NCBI GenBank assembly: GCA_937890045.1
Contig: CALBXV010000181.1
Coordinates: 1-13,962, forward strand
Reading direction: 5' to 3'
From: an uncultured archaeon
Lineage (GTDB): Archaea > Thermoproteota > Nitrososphaeria > Nitrososphaerales > CALBXV01
Length of the DNA: 13,962 bases
Below, piece by piece: positions 6,266 to 12,900 of the stretch. The notes beneath the pieces were generated by a model. The model saw nothing but the letters and a program-made list of their open reading frames with translations. It did no database searches and was not told the origin of the DNA. Made by a program: the position numbers and the translations under genes. The first letter of the stretch is position 1; each line of letters starts with the position of its first letter.

Positions 6266-6731
6266 TAGGTATACAGATAAAGATGACAGTGTTATAATAG
6301 AGATAACAGAAGATAATTTTTCTTTGCCTAAAAGAGCTACTAGAATGGCAGTAGGGTATGATCTCTTTGCTACATCAGATAACACCATAAGGCCATTAGA
6401 TAGAAAACTAATAGGTACTGGAATCAAACTACATATGCCAGAAGGAATTGAAGGACAGATAAGGTCGAGGAGTGGGCTAGCACATAAGTATGGAGTGTTT
6501 GTTTTAAATTCACCAGGAACAATAGACCCAGATTATAGAGGAGAGATAAAGGTATTACTATGCAACATGGGTCACATGCCTTTCGACATATCAGAAGGAG
6601 ATAGAATAGCTCAACTTGTATTTAGCAAATACGAAACGCCATCATTTAACCACACATCAATCTCTCATTATGAAAGAGGTGAAAAGGGATTTGGTAGCAC
6701 AGGTATCAGCAAGGAAGATATTAATGAATGA
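6249..6731 (+). CDS. dut: Trimeric dUTPase
   Basis: Hydrolyses dUTP to dUMP and pyrophosphate, keeping uracil out of phage DNA and feeding dTMP synthesis. All five family motifs are present in order: AVGYDLFA (34-41), RSRSGLA (72-78), GTIDPDYRGEIKV (90-102), EGDRIAQLVF (116-125) and RGEKGFGSTG (143-152), the last being the mobile C-terminal arm that closes over the substrate. The motif III aspartate and tyrosine are intact. The length of 160 aa is normal for the homotrimer. It overlaps the unknown 70-residue gene upstream and the ribonucleotide reductase downstream, forming a nucleotide-metabolism pair. Confidence 0.96.
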   Translation: MLKEHDRYTDKDDSVIIEITEDNFSLPKRATRMAVGYDLFATSDNTIRPLDRKLIGTGIKLHMPEGIEGQIRSRSGLAHKYGVFVLNSPGTIDPDYRGEIKVLLCNMGHMPFDISEGDRIAQLVFSKYETPSFNHTSISHYERGEKGFGSTGISKEDINE

Positions 6732-8382
6732 ATTTAATACAGAGCTAGGAACAACAACATTTAGAAATAAGTATGCATCTAATACTTTTGAGACATGGAG
6801 GGATAGAGCGCATACTATTGTAGACGATGTCTGCGGAACACGCAACGGCAAAGACATGCCGGTTATGTCCAAACAAGATAGAGATTATCTAATAAAGATT
6901 ATAACAGAATTAAAATTTCTTCCAGGAGGACGTTATATATATTACGCAGGGAGAGATGCGAGCTTCTGGAATAACTGTTATCTTCTTAGACTAGAGGAGG
7001 ATTCAAGAGAAGAATGGTCAGCAGTAACACAAAGAGCCATGTCATGCTTGATGACAGGAGGCGGTATTGGTATAGATGTAAGTATTGCTCGCCCGAGTGG
7101 GCGTCCACTACGAAGGACGGGTGGCGTAGCTTCAGGTCCGCTTCCGCTCCTAAATGTTATAAACGAAGTGGGCCGCAATGTTATGCAAGGAGGGTCGAGG
7201 CGGTCAGCTATGTACGGTTCCTTAAACTGGCAACATGAAGATGCTCAAGATTTCCTAAAGATTAAAAACTGGCACTATTCTAAAGTACCTGGGACAGGAC
7301 TATCATTAGCAGAGGTCAAGCGTAATAATTTTAATTACCCAGCCCCTCTTGATATGATGAACATCTCTTTAAATTACGACGATGAATTCCTTAAAGAAGT
7401 AAGTAATGATAGAATGCCTGACATATTTATGGAAAACTGTAAGCAGGCAATGATGACGGGAGAGCCAGGGTTTAGCTTTAACTTTGGAGACAAGCAAGAT
7501 GAAACCCTGCGTAACGCCTGCACAGAAATAACATCGAGCGATGATTCTGATGTGTGTAATTTAGGAAGTATCAATATGGGTCGAATAGAAAACATAAAGG
7601 AATTTAAGGATGTTGTTAACGTGGCTTCTAAATTTCTAGTATGCGGGACTATAAGGGCACACCTACCTTATACAAAGGTAGAAGAAGTTAGGCAAAAGAA
7701 TAGACGCCTGGGTCTAGGCTTAATGGGAATGCATGAATGGTTACTTAAGTCTGGATATAAATATGAGATGAATGATGAGCTAAAGAAATGGCTTAAGATA
7801 TACAGAGATGAATCCGAGAAGGCTGCTAACGAGCACTGTGATAGGTTCTTCTTAAGCAGGCCCAAAGGATATAGGGCTATAGCCCCGACAGGTAGCATCA
7901 GCATCCTCGCTGGCACCACCTCTGGAGTGGAACCAATCTATGCTGTGGCTTATAAAAGAAGATACTTACAGGAAGGAACCAAATGGAAGCATCAGTTTGT
8001 AGTAGATGGGGCTGCCCAGAATCTTATAGACCAGGGAATTAAACATACGAATATAGAATCAGCTATAGATTTAGCAGCTGACCCGGAAAGAAGGATAAAG
8101 TTTCAATATGAATTACAGAAGTATGTGGACCACGCTATTAGTTCTACCCTTAATCTCCCTACTTATGGCACCGAACTAAACAACGAAGGAACGTTGGAAA
8201 AATTCTCGAAGATAGTATCTAAATATGCGCATGGTCTTAGGGGCCTCACACTCTACCCCGAAGGTAGTAGAGGAGGGCAACCAATAACAGCCTGTGATTA
8301 TGAAGAAGCTCACTCAAAGAGGGGGGTTATCTATGAAGATAACAGCGATGAACAATGTATGACAGGGATTTGCGGAATATGA
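6724..8382 (+). CDS. nrdJ: Adenosylcobalamin-dependent (class II) ribonucleotide reductase
   Basis: Reduces ribonucleotides to deoxyribonucleotides using a cobalamin-derived radical, supplying phage DNA synthesis. Counting from the ATG at 6724 (AAGGA eight bases upstream), the redox cysteine C85 lies in NNCYLL. The radical-site triad N264, C266 and E268 is in RNACTEI, and the partner cysteine C278 in VCNLGSIN. APTGSIS (387-393) is the phosphate-binding loop. The C-terminal tail CMTGICGI provides the exchange cysteines C545/C550. No N-terminal ATP-cone is seen, and no separate radical-generating subunit (nrdB) or glycyl-radical activase is encoded nearby, which supports class II. 552 aa is short for the family. 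The frame extends upstream to 6616, but that would overlap dUTPase extensively. No intein is seen. Confidence 0.88.
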   Translation: MNEFNTELGTTTFRNKYASNTFETWRDRAHTIVDDVCGTRNGKDMPVMSKQDRDYLIKIITELKFLPGGRYIYYAGRDASFWNNCYLLRLEEDSREEWSAVTQRAMSCLMTGGGIGIDVSIARPSGRPLRRTGGVASGPLPLLNVINEVGRNVMQGGSRRSAMYGSLNWQHEDAQDFLKIKNWHYSKVPGTGLSLAEVKRNNFNYPAPLDMMNISLNYDDEFLKEVSNDRMPDIFMENCKQAMMTGEPGFSFNFGDKQDETLRNACTEITSSDDSDVCNLGSINMGRIENIKEFKDVVNVASKFLVCGTIRAHLPYTKVEEVRQKNRRLGLGLMGMHEWLLKSGYKYEMNDELKKWLKIYRDESEKAANEHCDRFFLSRPKGYRAIAPTGSISILAGTTSGVEPIYAVAYKRRYLQEGTKWKHQFVVDGAAQNLIDQGIKHTNIESAIDLAADPERRIKFQYELQKYVDHAISSTLNLPTYGTELNNEGTLEKFSKIVSKYAHGLRGLTLYPEGSRGGQPITACDYEEAHSKRGVIYEDNSDEQCMTGICGI

Positions 8383-8663
8383 CACAAAAACAAGAGTGGT
8401 GGAAATGGCACAAGTTAAACCCTAATGTATATGAATTGTTTAAAAAGTTTACATTTGAGGCTATCGACAAAGGACACACTAGATTCTCACATTGGCTTGT
8501 AATGAATAGGATTAGATGGGAAACATCTATTGATACAGTAGGAGATGAATTCAAAATACGCAATGATTTCATAGCTTACTATGCAAGATTATTTATGCAC
8601 GAATTTCCAGAACATAATGAAATTTTTGCAATCAAGAAAATGAAAGAAGATACTACACCATGA
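8379..8663 (+). CDS. Conserved phage protein of unknown function (94 aa)
   Basis: The ATG at 8379 overlaps the reductase stop as ATGA and is preferred over the upstream in-frame ATG at 8355. The protein is rich in aromatic residues (EWWKWHKLNPNVYELFKKF), followed by HTRFSHWLVMNRIRWET and a DEFKIRNDFIAYYARLFM helix. I recall a widespread small phage family with exactly this pattern (WH-x-x-NP...F...FT-x-E-A-I...G...S...W...NRIRWE...FKI-x-N-x-F-x-A-Y-YARLFM), but it has no assigned function that I can name. There is no metal motif or membrane segment. It overlaps the metallophosphatase by four bases (ATGA), so the two are probably co-translated. Confidence 0.8.
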   Translation: MTQKQEWWKWHKLNPNVYELFKKFTFEAIDKGHTRFSHWLVMNRIRWETSIDTVGDEFKIRNDFIAYYARLFMHEFPEHNEIFAIKKMKEDTTP

Positions 8664-9460
8664 AAAAGAAAGAGCCAAAAGACTTACTGATAATACCTGA
8701 CTGTCATGCTGCGCCTGAGTATGATAACAAAAGATTCTCAGCGCTTGGCAACTTTATAATAGAACAACAACCAGAAATAATAGTTTGCTTAGGAGACTTT
8801 GGGGATATGCCTAGCCTATCCTCTTATGATAGAGGCACCAAAGGATTTGAAGGCAGGCGATATAAGAAAGACATACTATCGGTTATAGACGCACAAGAAA
8901 AACTCTTTGCGCCTATAAAGAAATTCAATGATGTTAAAAGAGAAAGAAAGGAGAAACAATATAAACCAAAACTACACATGTGTCTTGGTAATCATGAAGA
9001 TAGGATAGAGAGAGCTGTCAACTCGGCACCGGAATTGGAAGGAGCAATAGGATTAAGCGACTTACAATATGAAAAGTTTGGATGGAAGGTAACACCTTTT
9101 AAGAGTTGCCTATCCATAGAGAACATAATCTTCTCTCACTACTTTACATCTGGCGTAGCAGGCAGGCCAATAAGCTCAACCCATGTAGGGTTTCACTTAG
9201 TATCTAAACTGCACTGCTCAGCGGTGCAAGGACATTCGCACTTGTATAATCACGCAGAACAAACTAGACCAGACGGGCAGAAAATCTTCGGGTTATCTGC
9301 AGGGTGCTATTCACACCCACACTATTCTGAAAGTTGGTGTAGAGATACAGAGTATAACTGGTGGAGGGGAGTGGTTTCATTAAAGGGGTTAGATGGAGAA
9401 GGCTACTACGATGAGATTAGTTCTATAACCCAACGTAAACTAACCAGGAGTTATCTATGA
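8660..9460 (+). CDS. Calcineurin-like metallophosphatase
   Basis: Binuclear metallophosphoesterase fold with the expected ligands in order: IPDCH (12-16, D-x-H), CLGDFGD (43-49), CLGNHEDR (108-115, the GNH motif with catalytic histidine), FSHYF (158-162) and QGHSHLY (190-196, G-H-x-H). The metal site looks complete. At 266 aa it is a single-domain enzyme. Phage members of this superfamily act on phosphodiesters, nucleotides or phosphoproteins; the substrate cannot be read from sequence, although its place after the nucleotide and recombination genes suggests a nucleic-acid or nucleotide substrate. Start and stop overlap both neighbours by four bases (ATGA). Confidence 0.9.
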   Translation: MKKKEPKDLLIIPDCHAAPEYDNKRFSALGNFIIEQQPEIIVCLGDFGDMPSLSSYDRGTKGFEGRRYKKDILSVIDAQEKLFAPIKKFNDVKRERKEKQYKPKLHMCLGNHEDRIERAVNSAPELEGAIGLSDLQYEKFGWKVTPFKSCLSIENIIFSHYFTSGVAGRPISSTHVGFHLVSKLHCSAVQGHSHLYNHAEQTRPDGQKIFGLSAGCYSHPHYSESWCRDTEYNWWRGVVSLKGLDGEGYYDEISSITQRKLTRSYL

Positions 9461-9621
9461 GCGAACTAAAGAGATGTCCATTTTGTAATGGTGTTGCTAA
9501 TGCAGGGTTATTCCTGGTCGGTTGCCCGAAATGCAAGATGACATTTCCATTTGACCCACAAAAGAAAGGAGCTATGAATGAAGCAATAGATAAGTGGAAT
9601 AAGAGAAAGACGGATGATTAG
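9457..9621 (+). CDS. Lar-like zinc-ribbon protein (54 aa)
   Basis: Short protein beginning MSELKRCPFCNG, with a second pair GCPKCKM (22-28) and ending NEAIDKWNKRK (41-51). The pattern CPFC near the N-terminus, C-x-x-C about 15 residues later and a terminal AI-x-x-WN-x-R matches the small Lar-type restriction-alleviation family, where Lar of the Rac prophage modulates host EcoK restriction. Many phage members of this group are untested, so the anti-restriction role is inference from similarity. The ATG overlaps the metallophosphatase stop as ATGA, with CAGGAG seven bases upstream. It is the last clear gene before the terminator. Confidence 0.75.
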   Translation: MSELKRCPFCNGVANAGLFLVGCPKCKMTFPFDPQKKGAMNEAIDKWNKRKTDD

Positions 9622-9700
9622 AACAGCGCTAGAGTTAGTTATCTGGTATGCTTGTTATATTTTCATTTCTGGTTTTATTGCCTACTTGTTTTTGGGATGA
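9614..9700 (+). CDS. Possible 28-aa single-pass membrane peptide
   Basis: An ATG at 9614, eight bases inside the Lar-like gene, opens a 28-residue frame (MIRTALELVIWYACYIFISG, then FIAYLFLG) that is nearly all hydrophobic. It stops nine bases before the terminator hairpin. The placement and composition would suit a tiny membrane protein translated by coupling. However, it lies opposite the polar C-terminal tail of the minus-strand gene at 9635-9946, and hydrophobic frames readily arise antisense to polar ones. The upstream signal (GAGAAAG) is weak. Confidence 0.35.
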   Translation: MIRTALELVIWYACYIFISGFIAYLFLG

Positions 9701-9946
9701 GATACTTGTCGCCCCCGAAAGGGGGCGTATTTTTTTAACACACCCACGAGGAAATGCATGGGTAGCGAACCAATCACCACTCTCATCTTTCGTACACGCA
9801 ACCTTGATAGTATCCTTATCTTTATATATAAGATATCCATAAGTATAGAAAGTTGGAGGAATAACCTCCTCAAGTTTTTCCCACCCACACGTTGCAAATA
9901 TATCACGCCACTCTACCTCTACTAGTAAAGGCTTCTTTACTTTCAC
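9635..9946 (-). CDS. Small conserved phage protein with PRGCVKKI motif (103 aa)
   Basis: Starts with GTG whose first base is the last base of the upstream TAG, with AAAGG about nine bases before it. The core EVEWRDIFATCGWEKLEEV, a central glycine/tyrosine strand (YGYLIYKDKDTIKVACT) and PRGCVKKIRPL (66-76) match a small phage family I recall, in which the protein ends near the PRGC-V-K-K-I motif; its function is unknown to me. Here the frame continues 27 residues further (SGATSISSQKQVGNK onward) across the opposing terminator. That tail looks like non-homologous read-through after loss of a stop. A separate overlapping minus-strand reading (9682-9906) is a shadow. It is probably co-transcribed with the polyvalent gene. 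Confidence 0.7.
   Translation of the reverse strand: MKVKKPLLVEVEWRDIFATCGWEKLEEVIPPTFYTYGYLIYKDKDTIKVACTKDESGDWFATHAFPRGCVKKIRPLSGATSISSQKQVGNKTRNENITSIPDN
9710..9736 (+). terminator. Intrinsic terminator of the plus-strand operon
   Basis: A perfect seven-base-pair GC stem, CGCCCCC (9710-9716) and GGGGGCG (9721-9727), closed by a GAAA tetraloop and followed by TA and a run of seven T (9730-9736). There is no T-run on the other side, so it acts on plus-strand transcription only. It ends the long early operon just before the convergent genes and lies within the coding region of the minus-strand gene, spanning its codons 74-79. Confidence 0.93.
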
Positions 9947-12900
9947 TAGAATAACCTTTCAAATCTCTTGAGACTTTCAGCCCACTTCCTATGTTCTTGT
10001 ATGATTTTAAACATATGTTCTCTGTACTCATTAGCAAGTCTTTCTCTCTTTTCTCTGCTCAAGCTTGGATCACTCAACATCCGCTCAGCCCGTTGCTGTA
10101 TTTTTCTAATCTCTCTCTCCTTAAAATACAAAGCAGTTTCTACATCCTGTGGACCCAGCTTCTGACGACTGACGCCGAACCATGAAAGAGTAGCATCCTT
10201 CAAAGTGTACCTTGGCAGTCCATCCCTATCTACATTCCCATCAATAATATCAGCAGCCATCATGGTTTTAATTAATGGTCCGCCTCCTGTGATAATATCT
10301 CCCGCCTTATTGCGAGGCGTAAGCATTGGTGGAATCATATAACTAGCTACAAACATCATCATATCTTGATACCTTTGATGCACTGGATCAAACTCATTAT
10401 ATATAGGCTGTCTAGTAAAGGGGTCCTTATTAAGTTTAAGGGCAATAGGTATTTCAGCAGGCCCTGTAAACATCCCTATGCTCTTATAGATAGCATCACC
10501 AAATTCACCCTTCGCTACATTCTTAGCAAGAGCTACATGAGCACCCCAAGGTAAGAAGAAACTTACATCCCACGCCTGCCATCTGTTGTTCTCATCCTTA
10601 TACGGAAAGACCATGGTGCTAAACTCTTTCTCCATATAGTCAGGTAAGAAATCCATCAAAGCGTCCCAATCACCCTCATCCAGGTCATCATTCTGAGACA
10701 AGAACATTTCCATTAGCAGGTAAGGTAACGCAGCATATTTAAGGGAAGCGAATGGATGGTTCTTTATATTTCTAGCCATCTGAGCCATCACCTTTGCATT
10801 AAAGGTAATAAACGGAGAGCCTAACGGTAGGGTCCTTAGCATCCTAATGCCCTGTGAAACATTACCATAGTCTAGAAGCGCTTCATTAGCTAGCTTAGCT
10901 GCCTCAACCTCTTTCTTGCCATGATTCTCCATGAGGTCTATCATCTTAGCAACCTTAAACAATACCTCTGTCTTCTGGTATGCCCTGCCTCCAACATCCC
11001 CATAGTCATTAAAGAATATCCTAGCTCTAGCCCACATACCCTCAAAGCTATCTCCTTTAGCCTTTACTGTAGCTAACTCCCTATCAATCTGACCCAGTTC
11101 TGTAGCTGCAAACGTAGTTGTTTCAAGACCATACTTTCTAGCAAGCTGCATGTATTTACCATTAGTAGATACGTCATGCATTGCTTTGCTTACCGCACCA
11201 GGAATCCTTAAGAAGTTTGTCCCAGATACATTCATTAGTATAGCATTAGATATCATATTCCTAACCTGAGTGGGAATATTCATTGGGACTTTAGTATACT
11301 TAAAAGTTGTCTGCGCTCTGCCACTCCACTTTAGTAGCCATCCCCATGTAGGATTACCTGTTATGCCAAGGCCATTTATATCATTCCATATATCCTTATG
11401 CACCCACAGCTCACGCATAGCGCCGTACCTAGGAGAGTCAGGAACCTTCCTGTAGTTATCCATGTTAAGCCCACGCATATCTACACTAACCTGATCAGCT
11501 GCTGCATTCATTTCTGAAGAAAGTTCTAGCATTTCAGCCGACCTTGCGGGGTCAACCCTCTTGCCAGCATTAGCTCTGGTAGATATATCCGACGCCAGAC
11601 TCTTAAAATAAGCGGCTGTCCCTATCATATTTCTGAAGGTCATTATCTGACCAGGCAATACCCATTTGTTATTACCAGGATCACTGGCTATATAGCTAAG
11701 GTATTCTATGATAGCTAAGTCACTACCTGCCATAGTAAGATACCTGCCAGCCAAGAATGCTGGATCATCTATACGACCAGATATAACATCATTCAGAAAT
11801 TTCTCATGATCTTTTCTATGTTTAGTATACGTAAGACTTGACGCTCTAAGACCACCAATACCTATCCTATCACGCCCACCCATTACGTGTTCCATATAAA
11901 CACGGGGTAAATACTGGTTCTTCCATTCAGCATATTGAGCATCAGTAATAAGACCCGCAGCAACTAGCCTCTCACCCATGCTAGCTATCTCTTTCTTTGT
12001 CTCGATTACCTTTTCCTTTATACTGACAGATGGAGCTGTAGGGCCAGCCCTGGCCCCTCTTACTACAGTTCTATGTTCAGCAAACTTAACCTTTCTAGTT
12101 GGGAGTTTAGACGGGTCAGCATTCCTGGTAGTAAAGTATTTATATATGGCTTTCTTTTCTGTGGGTGTAGCCTCGTTAAGAACATCAAAAACTATCCTAC
12201 CTGTGTTAGCCCATTCTCCTACCTTTCCCTTGGTAAGCATACGTTTAGCCTCTAAAAGAGTATACCCTTCTACAGCCATCAAAGGTTCAATCCTTCTCTG
12301 CATCCACTTAAGCGCTGAGTTTGCACGAGCAGTCCCAATCCTAGACTTAACAACCTCTCTAGCTGTCTCTCTTTCTAACCTTCTAGACTCAACTATAGCA
12401 GAGGAATTAGGTTGACTTATAACTTTCTTAGTAGAGAATATACCAGTACCAGAATCAAATGATAGATCATCAACAGATTTATATTGGTTATCATCCAGAA
12501 GAGTCCAGCTTTTACTACCAACATCTTCTGCATCATTGGTATATTCTATTGAATCGTAACCCTCTTCTTTTAAGAGCGCTCTTAATTCCCTAGAAAATTT
12601 TGCCTCTAAGCCAAACGCTCCAGCTATATCACTCTCATCAAGTAAAGACCTCCTAGTTCTAGCATTGCTTCTAGCAAGCTTAGATATCTTCTCCCATACA
12701 ACCTCTTGTGACTCTGGGGAATTGTATGCTACACCCCCCCCTAGAACTCTATTAGCATGAGTAAACCAAGAAGTTGGGTCACTAAAGTTTCCTAGGTCTC
12801 CAGCTATAAAAGGATTCTGTACATTTATATATCCACGCCTTATATTAGCCCCCTTCTCAAACCATGTGTAACCAACCTCTTTCTGCATACCTAATAAATC

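Noticed and set aside
7090..7200. A GC-rich patch with a small hairpin (CGCCC, loop GAGT, GGGCG) in the reductase gene.
   Set aside because: The composition is explained by the encoded Arg/Gly/Pro-rich stretch of the enzyme; the stem is short, has no T-run after it, and lies mid-gene.
7014..7238. An alternative frame in the reductase gene encoding a cysteine-containing 74-residue protein.
   Set aside because: It is wholly inside the reductase coding frame, with no ribosome binding site and no recognisable domain.
9648..9842. A 64-codon plus-strand frame with a hydrophobic start, running across the terminator.
   Set aside because: It would have to be translated through the terminator hairpin and is opposite the conserved part of the minus-strand 103-residue protein.
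12285..12300. GGTTCAATCC resembling a tRNA T-loop.
   Set aside because: No acceptor or anticodon stems pair around it, the T-stem has mismatches, and it lies in the polyvalent coding frame.
11978..12415. A 145-codon plus-strand reading frame inside the polyvalent gene, hydrophobic throughout.
   Set aside because: It is antisense to a charged helical part of a clearly coding gene; hydrophobic antisense frames arise naturally from polar codons, and there is no convincing start signal.
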